From positions 131,147,170 to 131,211,169 of the forward strand of contig NC_068910.1 in assembly GCF_023091745.1 (NCBI RefSeq): DNA of 64,000 nucleotides, in the 5' to 3' direction. Shown piece by piece: positions 1 to 10,611 of the stretch (position 1 is the first letter of the stretch; every line of letters starts with the position of its first letter). This stretch comes from Budorcas taxicolor. Taxonomy: Eukaryota; Chordata; Mammalia; Artiodactyla; Bovidae. The position numbers were made by a program, and so were the translations under genes. The notes under the pieces were generated by a model. That model ran no database searches. It saw nothing but the letters and a program-made list of their open reading frames with translations, and was not told the DNA's origin.

Positions 1-210
1 TCCTTATGACTTCACAGAGGCTTTCAGAGGCCTGGTGATAAGTCTACAAAGAGTGACCCAGGAGCATCCAAGGACAGTCAAGTCCAGCTAAGGCCCCCAG
101 CAATGGAAAAGAAAAGATTTGCTGGACTTACTTATCTTCCACCTTCCTAAACAGACCTTGTCACAGAGCCAGAAAGCAATATGTATATTATTTGTTTAAA
201 TGAATAAATT
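1..210. other. Unassigned flank
   Basis: I recognise no gene or repeat in this AT-moderate sequence at the window edge. It ends at the 5' edge of a BovB fragment. Confidence 0.4.
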
Positions 211-212
211 AA

Positions 213-878
213 AAGCACTGGGTTCATGGGAAACAGATGGGGAAACAGTGGAAACAGTGTCAGACTTTAATTTTGGGGGCTCCGAAATCACTCCAGATGG
301 TGATTGCAGCCATGAAATTAAAAGATGCTTACTCTTTGGAAGGAAAGTTATGACCAACCTAGACAGCACATTAAAAAGCAGAGACATTACTTTGCCAACA
401 AACGTCCGTCTAGTCAAGGCTATGGTTTTTCCAGTGGTCAAGTATGGATGTGAGAGTTGGACTGTGAAGAAAGCTGAGGGCTGAAGAATTCATGCTTTTG
501 AACTGTGGTGTTGGAGAAGACTCTTGAGAGTCCCTTGGACTGCAAGGAGATCCAACCAGTTCATCCTAAAGGAGATCAGTCCTGGGTGTTCATTGGAAGG
601 ACTGATGCTGAGGCTGAAACTCCAATACTTTGGCCACCTCATGCGAAGAGTTGTCTCATTGGAAAAGACTCTGATGCTGGGAGGGATTGGAGGCAGGAGA
701 AGAAGGGGACAACAGAGGATGAGATGGCTGATAGCATCACAGACTTGATGGACATGAGTTTGGGTAAGCTCCGGGAGTTGGTGATGGACAGGGAGGCCTG
801 ATGTACTGCGATTCATGGGGTCGCAGAGAGTTAGACACAACTGAGCGACTGAACTGAACTGAAGTGAACTGAACTGAA
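213..878 (+). repeat. BovB LINE, 3' fragment
   Basis: This is the 3' end of a BovB (RTE-clade) retrotransposon in sense orientation. It reads from the end of the reverse transcriptase frame (YGCESWTVKKAE peptide near 440-480) through the conserved tail to a run of ACTGA units at about 848-878. The frame is broken by a stop at 482-484. The 5' part of the element is missing, which is the usual outcome of incomplete target-primed reverse transcription. Confidence 0.93.
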
Positions 879-903
879 TGTTTATGCACATTCTTAGTCA
901 ATC

Positions 904-1036
904 ATGGAATTCTCCAGGCCAGAACACTGGAGTGGGTAGCTATTCCCTTCTCCACGATCTTCCCAACCCAGGGATTGAACCCAGGTCTACCACATTGCAG
1001 GTAGATTCTTTACCAGTTGAGCCACCGGTAAAGCCC
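904..1036 (-). repeat. Bov-tA SINE, partial
   Basis: Antisense Bov-tA SINE carrying the tRNA-Glu-like head (A/B box region near 965-1030, ending in a reversed TGGCTCA). A 9-bp direct repeat, TAGTCAATC, at 895-903 and 1037-1045 flanks it and reads as the target-site duplication. The part beyond the central region is missing. Confidence 0.85.
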
Positions 1037-1275
1037 TAGTCAATCTTAGCTAAAAGGAAAGCTCAAGCTGGCCAGAGGCTTTGTAACCAGCTGCTCAACA
1101 CCTAAAGTAATATGGTGCTAGTTGGACACTGACCCAGTCTCAGGGCCCACATCTGGAGCTTTCTTTCCTAACCAGAGCTCTATTTCATGCCCTGGTGGTC
1201 TTCCATCAACTCACATGTTTTAACTTTCCCAGTGGAACAGCAGGAACTATCTTCTCTATCCTGCCACCTGCTTCA

Positions 1276-1400
1276 TCATGAAAGTGAAAGTGAAAGGGAA
1301 GTCGTTCAGTTGTGTCCGACTCTTTGCGACCCCCCATGGACTGTAGCCTACCAGGCTCCTCTGTCCATGAGATTTTCCAGGCAACCGTACTGGAGTGGAT
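1276..1400 (-). repeat. Bov-tA SINE fragment
   Basis: Antisense fragment that opens with GAAAGTGAAAGTGAAAG (the reversed CTTTCACTTTCA tail) and continues into the GTCCGACTCTTTGCGACC core. The tRNA-like head is missing. Confidence 0.8.
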
Positions 1401-1715
1401 TCCCCATGCCAAATTCAAACTGTCAGAGGATGGAGTGGGGACCTGCCTGCAAGGCCACCGCCTCTGACTGCTTCCCTGAGTGTTTAATGGAAGCTTCAGC
1501 TCTGCAGGGAACTCTACTCAGGGGGGAGCCCAGGAGGCTTCCTCTGAACTGCACTTGGTCCCAAACCAGTCTGTAACATGGAGTAAGAAAGGATTCTCTC
1601 GGGGCGGGGGGTGGGGAGAGAAAGGATTCTCAAGGAAGAGAGAAACAGTCTGCGCAACTCCCTACATGAAAGGGTAAGAGTCATCCTAGATATTCTTTCT
1701 GTTTTAATGAGACAT
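1401..1715. other. Unassigned spacer
   Basis: No repeat or exon recognised. It contains a G-rich patch near 1600-1618 and the 12-mer GAAAGGATTCTC twice (near 1587 and 1620), a minor local duplication. Confidence 0.3.
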
Positions 1716-2036
1716 GATTATTGACTTATTTTATAATTGTATTTACTTTTGGTTGTCCTAGGTCTTCATTGCTGAGTGGGCTCTTCTCAAGTTGTGGTGA
1801 GTGGGGCTACTCTCTAGCGGCGGTGTGAAGTATTCTCTTTGCCGTGGCCTCTTCTGTTGCGGAGCACCAGCTTTAGGGCACACGGGCTTCAGTAGTTGCA
1901 GCTCCAGGGCTCCAGAGCACAGCCTCGGTAGTTGTGGCACACAAGCTTAGTTACTCTGTGGTATGTGGGATCTTCTCAGATCAGGGATTGAACCCATGTC
2001 TCCTGCATCGGCTGATTCTTTACCACTGAGCCACCG
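1716..2036 (-). repeat. CHR-type SINE
   Basis: Antisense CHR-family cetartiodactyl SINE. It shows the typical GGTCTTCATTGCTG start, a TTGTGGCACACAAGCTTAG-like middle and the reversed tRNA-like head ending in CTTTACCACTGAGCCACC near 2015-2034. It is older and more diverged than the Bov-tA copies. Confidence 0.8.
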
Positions 2037-3008
2037 TCCTAGATATTCTGATTGAAATTTTGATGGACCCAATCAACAGATCATCTGAAATTCAAGAAGA
2101 TTTTCTTCTACCACAAAGAAAAATAAGACCAGAATTTTTCTTCTCAAAGGAGCCTGAACTACTATTTAGAATGGAAGCTTGATATTTATCATGGTTTTCT
2201 TAGTTATCAGCCGACAATAATTTTTAAAATCGAGAATTGAGATAGAATTAAACACTCAGATATGAGCTTGGTACATCACAGTTAAGGTCAATATTAAAAA
2301 AGTAAAATGATTAATTTTGGGTTCACAGCTGTGGGGTAATACAGGAAAAAAATTTATTTCCTGAAAGCTGAAGACTAGGCTCTCTCTCTCTAATCCTGGA
2401 CCATGTTATCCTGATAAATAAGGAAGTTGTGCTTATTAGCAGGAGTTTAATAAGATTGCAGACCCTTTAAATATCCTGAAGACACCACTGCTTACCTCTC
2501 CAGCAGCACATTGTGGGGAGCCACTCAAGGTCGTTTCCTGCCCCGTCCTTGACTACTGGCAGCCTGTGGACATGACTGACCAGGGCACGGAGTCACATGA
2601 GTCATCTTTCTTCCAGTGCATGTATATGAGGACAGCACCATTTCACAGGAAAGTACAATTTTGTTTCATTTTGCCTAATGTGGTTCTGAAACAGCCCAAG
2701 CTGTCCCTATTCTGAGGTTAGAGAATTTGATTTCCTCTCTTGCCTGTGGAAATAGGTTTAGCATATAAAACTATTTAATAATGACTATTAACACTAACTA
2801 ACTAAAAGGCCAACCTTGGGCCACCAGAGACAGCAGCAAGGATCCTTGTCGCTGAACCTAGCTTGAGTCTCAGAATACAGAGCTCTTGGCAGACCATCAA
2901 CCACAGGAGGCATGTATGATTAAAACCACCGTATATTTCCTCAATTCAAAGATGCATATTTTTTTCAATAAGAGAAGAAAGCACATTACTATTTTAATAG
3001 TTGGCACC
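2037..3008. other. Unassigned intergenic stretch
   Basis: About 970 bases without a convincing open frame or a repeat I can name. The part from about 2510 (TGTGGGGAGCC) has an LTR-like look, but I could not find a matching end or duplication and do not call it. Confidence 0.3.
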
Positions 3009-3210
3009 AAGCTTTCCTTGTGGCTCAGCTGGTAAAGAATCCACCTGCAATGCAGAAGACCTGGGTTCGATCCCTGGGTTGGGAAGATCCCTTGAAGAAG
3101 GGAAAGGGTACCCACTCCAGTATTTGGGCCTGGAGAATTCCATGGACTGTATAGTCCATGGGGTCACAAAGGGTCGGACACAACTGAGCGAATTTCACTT
3201 TCACTTTCCA
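3009..3210 (+). repeat. Bov-tA SINE, near full length
   Basis: Sense Bov-tA. It has the tRNA-Glu-like head (GTGGCTCAGCTGGTAAAGAA, B box GGTTCGATCC near 3064), the middle GGGAAGATCCC, the core shared with the BovB 3' end (CATGGGGTCACAAAGGGTCGGACACAACTGAGCG), and a TTTCACTTTCACTTT tail. Confidence 0.93.
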
Positions 3211-3448
3211 GAATTCCACTGAGGGGAGAGCACAACCCATTTCTTGCAATGGTATTATACATTCATGTTGATGATCTTTCCAGTGCTGTTTTCAAATTGC
3301 CCTCTGTTATCCCTAACTCCTCAGTCAGAGCCTATTATAGACAACCACCTTGTATTCTGAAGCCTTAGGGAATACAGAAAGAATGGTTGTACCTGGGTAG
3401 AATGAAGCAGGAGGAGTTAGGACCACAGCAACAGATGCTGAAACACAG

Positions 3449-3659
3449 GGTGTGTAAGTGGTCAGTTGCATTCAACTCTTTGCAACACCCTGGATTGTAG
3501 CTTGCCAGGCTCCTCTGTCCATGGAATTTTCCAGGCAAGAATACTGGAACAGGTTGCCATTTCCTCTCAGGGCATCTTCCCAACCTAGAGATCCAACCCG
3601 CGTGTCCTGGGTCTCCTGCATTTGCAGGTGGATCCTTCATCACTGAGCCACCTGAAAGG
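3449..3659 (-). repeat. Bov-tA SINE, near full length
   Basis: Antisense Bov-tA with core and reversed tRNA-like head, ending in CATCACTGAGCCACC near 3638-3652. Moderately diverged. Confidence 0.9.
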
Positions 3660-3939
3660 TAAAAGCCAGGAAACAGTAGAGAGCCTGGCTGCAGCACGGA
3701 CTAACTCAGAGAGAGGCAGACACAAGGGAAACTCGGCAGTTGAGGAGGCAGGGAAAGGAAAACAGGTAGATGAGGCTAGAAGGCCTGAAGCTGTTCTATG
3801 GAAAGGGGCTTTCCAAGCAACAGGCAGGTAGGTACTTATTTAACACTATTGGGATGAGAGGTCATGAAAATTTTGTACCTTGAATTTTCTGTAAAATATA
3901 ATCTCAGAAGCACTTTCTATGTTAATCATAAATTATCTT

Positions 3940-4995
3940 CATGAATATAATTTTCAGTGGTGTCATAATATTCTATTGAGCAAATTTTCCATGGATTACT
4001 TTACATTTTCCTGTTTTAGACTTAAATAAATTCAAATTTTTACCTATTAAGTATGATGATGCTATGACTATCTTTAAGTAAAAAACTTTTTCGTAGTTAC
4101 AATAATTTCCTCATGACAAATTGCCTGTGATAGAATTTACCAGTTCAGATGATATGAAATTTTTAAACTTTTGCTAATATTAGTAAAGTCATTTCTATTT
4201 CTATCAGTACTGAGAGGAATCCTAATTTCTCTACACAAAAGAAGCTCTCTATTAACTTCCACTTATTCTCTGGAGAGAGATGTTTTTAAGACTGGTATTC
4301 TCAGCAGTACAACTGTTAAGTCAAAAGATATGCATATTTGAACTTTCAGTAGATAATGCCAAATTACCTTCCAAATAGGCTATACTACTCAAACTCCCAT
4401 TAACTGTTAAGAAAAATACTCATTCCTCCACATTTCTGCAGACATGGGTATTACAAAATTTACAGCTATTTTGGTCAATCAGATGGTCAAAGATATCTTT
4501 TTTTTTTTTTTAACTTACATTTCTACAACTGCTAGAAAGGCTGTCTTTTCATATTATTAGCCATTTGTTTTTTTCACCTGTGAATTGCCTGTTTATATAC
4601 CTTGCCCATTATTCTATTAGATTGTTCATAGTTTACCTATTGATTGTAGAAATCCTCTAAATATTACAAAAATAGATTACCTATTAAATGTGTTATAATT
4701 ATTTCCTTCCCTTTTTAATGCTTTTTATTATACAGAAAATTTTAATTTGTATGCAGTTAGTTTCCTCTGTATTTCCCTCTTGACACCTGTGTTCTTTTTT
4801 TAATCTACCTTAGAAAGGCCTTACCCATCCAAGATTACAAAAATCTTCTCAGAAGTTCTATTCTAATATTTTTTTCTATTTAGCTAATTTATATGAAATT
4901 CAGTTTTGTATACTTGTAAAGTATGATTTCACTTTATTTTTCAAAGAAACATTAGCAGTTGTCCATTTATCACAAAATAAATTCATAGACTTCTT
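3940..4995 (-). repeat. Ancient L1 relic (3' region)
   Basis: The AT-rich text resembles the 3' part of old mammalian L1 elements in antisense, for example CAACTGTTAAGTCAAAAGATATGC (4310-4333) and TTTATATACCTTGCCCATT (4591-4609). It is heavily decayed with no usable frame. The left edge is uncertain. Confidence 0.55.
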
Positions 4996-5158
4996 GAATT
5001 TACTTTTTTTGGGTTTTTTTGGGGGGAGGGTAGGAGGGGAGTGGCTGGCTGTGCAGCTTACAGGACTTTATTTCCCTGACCAGGGTCTGAACCCGGGTCT
5101 CTGGGCCCTGGGAGTGAAAGTGCCGAGTCCTAACCACTGGACCACCAGGAAATTCCTT
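4996..5158 (-). repeat. CHR-type SINE, partial
   Basis: Antisense short CHR-family SINE with G-rich start, TTTCCCTGACCAGGGTCTGAACC near 5071-5093 and GAGTCCTAACCACTGGACCACCAGG near 5125-5149. It interrupts ancient L1 sequence. Confidence 0.8.
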
Positions 5159-5639
5159 TGAATCTAGTTTTATACTCTCAGATTATTACACTATTGCTTC
5201 CACTTTGGGCTATTATGGTAATACTGCTATGAATATTTGGGTACAAGTTTTTGGTGGAGGTATGTTTTCAATTCTCTTGGGTATAGTTATAGGCATATAT
5301 ATTTATATGTATATGTATATGTATATGAAATTACTGTGTGATCTGATAAATCTATTTACAACACTTTGAGGAACTGGTAAACTGTTTTCCAAAATGATTA
5401 TACCACTTTACATTCCCACCAGTCATTTATGGGAATCCTAATTTCTTCAACTCTTCATCAATATTTATTATCGTTCATTTTAAAATATGGCCATCTTAGT
5501 GAGAATGAAGTTGTATTTCATTGTGGTTTTGATTTTCATTTCCCAAATGACTGATGATATTAAGCATCTTTTCATGTGTTCATTTACTCCTATGTTTTGT
5601 TTTAAGAACTCTATGGTTTTGGCTCTTATATTTACGTCT
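5159..5639 (-). repeat. Ancient L1 relic
   Basis: Antisense old-L1 3' region with the familiar TTTTCAATTCTCTTGGGTATA, ACATTCCCACCAG and CATTGTGGTTTTGATTTTCATTTCCC segments. It includes a TATATG-rich patch at 5292-5329. It continues at 5755 after a small BovB insertion. Confidence 0.8.
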
Positions 5640-5651
5640 ATGATCTATTTT

Positions 5652-5742
5652 CAAGAGTTGGTGATGTACAGGGAGGCCTGGCGTGCTGAGATTCATGGGG
5701 TCGCAAAGAGCCAGACACGACTGAGCAAACTGAACTGAACTG
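5652..5742 (+). repeat. BovB LINE, extreme 3' fragment with TSD
   Basis: Only 91 bases of the BovB 3' end, ending CTGAACTGAACTG. It is bounded by a perfect 12-bp direct repeat, ATGATCTATTTT, at 5640-5651 and 5743-5754. This is a complete but severely 5'-truncated insertion into the ancient L1. Confidence 0.93.
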
Positions 5743-5754
5743 ATGATCTATTTT

Positions 5755-5892
5755 AAGTTAATCTTTGTATATGATCTTTGAAGTAAGGATCTACCTTCAT
5801 TCTTTTGCATGTGGTCATCCTGTTTTCTCAGCATCATTTGTTTACAAGACTATTCTTTCTCCCAAGGAATGGTTCGGCACCTTTTTGAAAAT
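5755..5892 (-). repeat. Ancient L1 relic, continued
   Basis: Continuation of the old antisense L1 (TTTGCATGTGGTCATCCTG, then CAGCATCATTTGTTTACAAG). It is interrupted at about 5893 by an antisense BovB. Confidence 0.8.
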
Positions 5893-6982
5893 TCAGCTCA
5901 GTTCAGTTCAGTTGCTCAGTCATGTCTGACTCTTTGCAACCCCATGAATCGCAGCACACCAGGCCTCCCTGGCCATCAACAACTCCCAGAGCTTACCCAA
6001 ACTCATGTCCATCAAGTCGGTGATGCCATCCAGCCATCTCATCCTCTGTCGTCCCCTTCTCCTCCTGCCCCCAATCCCTCCCAGCATCAGGGTCTTTTCC
6101 AATGAGTCAACTTTTCACATGAAGTGGCCAAAGTATTGCAGTTTCAGCTGCAGCATCAGTCCTTCCAATGAACACCCAGGACTGATCTCCTTTAGGATGG
6201 ACTGGTTGGATCTCCTTGCAGTCCAAGGGACTCTCAAGAGTTTTCACCAACACCACAGTTCAAAAGCATCAATTCTTCGGCCCTCAGCTTTCTTCACAGT
6301 CCAACTCTCACATCCATACTTGACCACTGAAAAACCATAGCCTTGACTAGACAGACCTTTGTTGACAAAGTAATGTCTCTGCTTTTTAATGTGCTGTCTA
6401 GGTTGGTCATAACTTTTCTTCAAGGAGTAAGCATCTTTTAATTTCATGGCTGCAATCACCATCTGCAGGGATTTTGGAGCCCCCAAAAATAAAATCTGAC
6501 ACTATTTCTACTGTTTCCCCATCTATTTCCCATGAAGTGATGGGACCAGATGCCATGATCTTTGTTTTCTAAATGTTGAGCTTTAGGCCAAATTTTTCAC
6601 TCTCCTCTTTCACTCTCATCAAGAGGCTTTTTAGTTCCTCTTCACTTTCTGCCATAAGGGTGGTGTCATCTGTATATCTGAGGTTATTGGTATTTCTCCC
6701 AGCAATCTTGATTCCAGCTTGTGCTTCTTCCAGCCCAGCATTTCTCATGATGTACTCTGCATATAAGTTAAATAAGCAGGGTGACAATATACAGCCTTGA
6801 CATACTCCTGTTCCTATTTGGAACCAGTCTGTTGCTCCACGTGCAGTTCTAACTGTTGCTTCCTGACCTGCATAGAGGTTTCTCAAGAGGCAGGTCAGGT
6901 GGTCTGGTATTCCCATCTCTTTCAGGATTTCCACAGTTTATTGTGATCCACACAGTCAAAGGCTTTGGCATAGTCAATAATA
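5893..6982 (-). repeat. BovB LINE, 3' fragment of about 1.1 kb
   Basis: Antisense BovB running from the ACTGA-type tail (5895-5920) back into the reverse transcriptase domain. The minus-strand frame at 6569-6934 still shows motif B (VCQGCILSPCLFNLYAEY) and a motif C of the form YTDD in place of the usual YADD, followed by TTLMAESEEELKS. Stops and shifts break the rest. The 5' edge, near TTTGGCATAGTCAATAA, lies in ancient L1 that resumes at about 6983. Confidence 0.95.
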
Positions 6983-7336
6983 GTTGACCATAAATTCATA
7001 GGTTTATTCCTGAACTCTCCATCTTATTCCATTGATCTAAATGTCTATCTTACATCAGTACCACATAATCTTGATTATTGTAGCTTTATAGCTGCTTTCA
7101 AATCAAGAAATGTGAGTGCTTTGTTCTTCTTTTGCAAGATTGTTTTGACAATTCTCAGTGCCTTGCAAATCCATATGAATTTTAGAATCAAGATATCAAT
7201 TTCTACCAAAAAGCCATGTGAGATTTTAATAGGAATCACACTGAGTCTGCAGACCAATATAGGGATTGTTATCTTAATAATATAGCTCCTCTGACTCATG
7301 AATATGATATGTCTATTTATTTAGGTTTTCTTAAAT
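6983..7336 (-). repeat. Ancient L1 relic, continued (ORF2 region)
   Basis: Antisense L1 text continuing the segment left at 5892: ATTCCATTGATCTAAATGTC, then AATCTTGATTATTGTAGC. The antisense frame at 7075-7299 gives a decayed L1 peptide. Confidence 0.8.
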
Positions 7337-7339
7337 TTC

Positions 7340-8108
7340 TCACCACCCTTATGACAGAAAGTGAAGAGGAACTAAAGTGCCTCTTGATGAAGGTGAAAGA
7401 GGAGAGTGAAGAAGCTGGTTTAAAACTCAAAACATTCAAAAAGCAAAGATCATGGAATCCAGTCCCATCACTTCATAACAAATAGATGGGGAAACAATGG
7501 AAACAGTGACAATCTATTTTCTTGGGGTCCAAAAATCACTGCAGATTGTGGCTGCAACTGTGAAATTAAAAGATGCTTGCTCTTTGGAAGAGAAGTTATG
7601 ACAAACCTAAACAGCATATTAAAAAGCAGAGACATTACTTTGCTGACAAAAATTCATGTAGTCAAAGGTATGGTTTTTCCTGTAGTCATTTATGTATGGA
7701 TGTGAGAGTTGGACCATAAAGAAAGCTGAGCACTGAAGAACTGATGCTTTTGAGCTGTGGTGTTTGAGAAGACTCTTGAGAGTCCCTTGAACTGCAACGA
7801 GATCAAACCAATCAGTCCTAAAGGAAATCAGTCCTGAATATTCATTGGAAGGATTGATGCTGAGGCTGAAGCTCCAATACTTTGGCCACCTGATGCAAAC
7901 AGCCAACTTGTTGAAAAAGACCCTGATGCTAAGAAATATTAACGGCAGGAAGAGAAGGGGATGACAGAGAACAAGATGGTTGTATAGTATCACCAACTCA
8001 ATGGACATGAGTTTGAGCAAGCTCTGGGAGATTGTGAATGACAAGGAAACCTGGCGTGCTGCAGTCCATGGGGTCACAAAGAGCTGGACACGACTTAGCA
8101 ACTGAATA
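7340..8108 (+). repeat. BovB LINE, 3' fragment (older, diverged)
   Basis: Sense BovB 3' region starting within the RT frame just after motif C (ACCCTTATGACAGAAAGTGAAGAGG) and ending in GACACGACTTAGCAACTGAA. It is more diverged than the BovB copies at 17.6 and 42.8 kb, with many stops. Confidence 0.92.
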
Positions 8109-8142
8109 CATGTTGTCACAAATGCAGAATTTCCTACTTTTT
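8109..8142 (-). repeat. Ancient L1 3'UTR scrap
   Basis: A short old-L1 3' UTR-like piece (CAGAATTTCCTACTTTTTAAAG). It contains the target of the small inverted L1 that follows. Confidence 0.5.
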
Positions 8143-8161
8143 AAAGGTTGAATAATGTTTC

Positions 8162-8332
8162 TTTTTTTTTATTTTACAATATTGTATTGGTTTTGCCTCA
8201 CATCTGGATAAGAAAGCTGTGGTACATATACACAATGGAGTATTACTCAGCCATTAAAAAGAATACATTTGAATCAGTTCTAATGAGGTGGATGAAACTA
8301 GAGCCGATTATACAGAGTGAAGTAAGCCAGAA
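8162..8332 (-). mobile_element. Twin-primed (5'-inverted) short L1 insertion
   Basis: A tiny L1 copy in two opposed pieces. The left piece (about 8162-8200) is a poly-T run followed by TTTTACAATATTGTATTGG, the antisense L1 3' end. The right piece (about 8202-8332) is sense L1 encoding the C-terminal ORF2 peptide IRKLWYIYTMEYYSAIKKN, which also occurs in the L1 at 47.4-51 kb. A direct repeat of about 20 bp (GGTTGAATAATGTTTCTTT) at 8146-8165 and 8334-8353 flanks both pieces, so they came in as one event. This is the signature of twin priming. Confidence 0.88.
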
Positions 8333-8353
8333 AGGTTGAATAATGTTTCTTTT

Positions 8354-8811
8354 ATATATTTAATATATCATTTAAATTAGATAGAAGAAAAGCATTCCAA
8401 ATAAAAATATGTTTATAGCCTCTCATATATATCTGTTGATATGTAATTATCTTTACTGGTATTCTTTTATTTCTTTATATGGATTTGAGTTGATGTCTAG
8501 TGCGCTTTCATTTGAACCTAAATTACAACACTTAATATTTCTGGTTTCTCACTTTTTATCTAGGAATGTTTTTTTTCTCCTTTGGTCTCAAAGTACAGTT
8601 TTGTTGACTATAGAATTCTTTTTTGACATTTTTTTTTCTTTCGGTGCTTGAACACACCATCCCTATGCCTTATATCATGTGGGGCCTGAAGGCCTCTATA
8701 GTTTCTGAAAATTCTATCAGCAGGTGACCTTAATGAGGACCTCTTGTATTTGATGAGTTGCCTTTCTCTAATTATTTTCTCTTTGTCTTTGCCTTTTGAC
8801 AGTATGATTGT
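8354..8811 (-). repeat. Ancient L1/HAL1-like relic
   Basis: Antisense old L1-type sequence (GACTATAGAATTCTTTTTTGAC, then TCTTTGTCTTTGCCTTTTGACAG near 8780-8802). It matches the arrangement that resumes at 9260, so the LTR at 8812-9259 split one relic. Confidence 0.65.
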
Positions 8812-9259
8812 TGTCAAGGCAGTCAGCATGGGCGGGAAAAAGAATTTTGAGACACAGTATATCTTAGAAGAGAAAGAATTTATTGAGAAGAAAGGGCTTA
8901 GATAGTGAGAGCTGCTGCAAAGACAGCAGGCCAGCTTCCTGACAGACCAGGAGGAGCCAACAGGAGGCTATTAAAACAGCGGGCTGCTCAAGGGAAAGCC
9001 AACAGTTGGCTTATGGCCAATATTTATAGTCTCAAGACAAAGAAAATTCCTAGGGGAAGGGTGGCGTTAAGTCATTGGTCAGTGGTCTTTTGGTGCCCAC
9101 TTTGCCTAATATGGAGATGGGAGCTGGCTGGTTAGTGACAGGATGGCTCATAACAAACAGGGTGGCTCACAACAAACAGGATGGCTTCTGGCAATGGTTG
9201 TCATGGAACATGGCTAATTCTGGAGTTATTGCCCTATGACCTCAGTATAGGGCTCCACA
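8812..9259 (-). mobile_element. Solo LTR of an endogenous retrovirus-like element
   Basis: A 448-bp segment that, read on the minus strand, begins TGTGGAGCCC and ends TTGACA (TG...CA). It has a CTATAAATA TATA box at 9021-9029 and an AATAAA polyadenylation signal at 8879-8884, in the order U3-R-U5. Two 19-bp near-identical units (9140-9158, 9159-9177) plus a partial third lie in the U3-like part. No internal viral genes are present. It splits an ancient L1. I could not see a clear 4-6 bp duplication, and the family name is not assigned. Confidence 0.7.
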
Positions 9260-10325
9260 ACTATTATGGCTAGATAATAGTTTATCTGAGTTTTTCTACT
9301 TTGATTCATTGAGCTTGTTGAATGTGCAGATTAATGTGTTTTTAAACCAGATCTGAGATTTTTTCCACTATTACGTCTTCAAGCATCCTTTATGTCCTTT
9401 CTGTCTCTGCACTCCTTCTGACACTCCTTTATGTGTATATTGATATTCCTGATATTCCACAGGTCTGTGAGGCTCTGTTTATTTCTTCTTTAGTCTTTTT
9501 CTCTCTGAAAATAAATAATTTCAATTAATCTCTCAGTTTGCTGATTCTTTCTTCTGCCAGTTTAAATATGCTGTTGAGTCTATCCACTAACAATTTTAAT
9601 TCAACTATTTTACTTTTAAGTGACAGAATTTCTATTTGTTTCTTTTAACAAATTTATTTCCTTATTGATATTCTCTATTTGAGAAGACACAACTCAAATT
9701 TCATTCAGACATGGGTTCCTTTAGTTCTCTTAACATGTATAAAATAGCTAATTTTTAAAAAATCTTTGTCTAAGAAGTCCAATGTCTTGGCTTCCTCAGG
9801 GACAATTTCCATTGACCGCTTTTTTTTGTTTGTTTGTATGGACCTTACTTTCCTGTTTCTTTGTATATCTTATATGTTTTTTGTTGTTGTTGAGAATTGA
9901 ACATTTAAAAAGACGTAGTGTGTAAATTATGGAAATCAAATCCTGCTCCTTGCAAAGTTTGTTGTTGCTGATACTTATTGTTTGTTTGCTAACATTCCTG
10001 GACTGTAAAGTCTGTATTCTTTGTGGTGTGCAGCCACTGAAATCTCTGCTCAGTTAGTTTAGTGTCAGTTTATGACTGGACAGGGATTTTCTTAATTGGC
10101 TCTCAGTCTTTGCTGAAGGACTTTGAGTGTTGGGGCATGCCTTCAATGCTCCCACAGGCAGTTTACAACTCTGTTTTAGCCTTTGCTTCCTGTTTGTACA
10201 GAGTCTCAAGCCCAGAAATGAGAAGTTAAAGCCTTCACAGATCTTTCCTGAGCATATGCATAACTCTGCACATAGATGCAACCCTGTAGATTCCAAATAA
10301 TATGTCGCAACTTTTTAAAGTTCCC
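9260..10325 (-). repeat. Ancient L1/HAL1-like relic, continued
   Basis: Antisense continuation: GTCTGTGAGGCTCTGTTTATTTC, CTTTCTTCTGCCAGTTTAAAT, TTTCTATTTGTTTCTTTT, CTTCCTCAGGGACAATTTCC, TTTCCTGTTTCTTTGTATATC. These are landmarks I associate with old L1/HAL1 ORF1-side sequence. No open frame of note. Confidence 0.65.
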
Positions 10326-10326
10326 T

Positions 10327-10611
10327 ATGGAGAAGGCAATGGCACCCCACTCCAGTACGCTTGCCTGGAGAATCGCATGGATGGAGGAACATGATGGGCT
10401 ACAGTCCATGGGGTCGCTAAGAGTCGGACACGATTGAATGATTTCACTTTCACTTTCACTTTTCACTTTCATGCATTGGAGAAGGAAATGGCAGCCCACT
10501 CCAATATTCTTGCCTGGAGAATCCCAGGGATGGTGGAGCCTGGTGGGTTGCTGTGTCTGGGGTCGCACAGAGTCGGACATGACTAAAGTGACTTAGCAGC
10601 AGCAGCAGCAG
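10327..10611 (+). repeat. BOV-A2 SINE (dimeric)
   Basis: Sense BOV-A2: two Bov-A monomers (GGAGAAGGCAATGGCACCCC at 10331 and GGAGAAGGAAATGGCAGCCC at 10479) joined by a TTTCACTTTCACTTT linker, ending in an AGC microsatellite at 10598-10611. Pecoran-specific family. Confidence 0.95.

Noticed and set aside
2510..2960. A possible LTR beginning TGTGGGGAGCC
   Set aside because: No matching CA end, no polyadenylation signal in the right place and no duplication found.
3011..3085. tRNA-like A and B box sequences in many places (for example here)
   Set aside because: They are heads of Bov-tA SINEs derived from tRNA-Glu, followed by SINE body, not functional tRNA genes.
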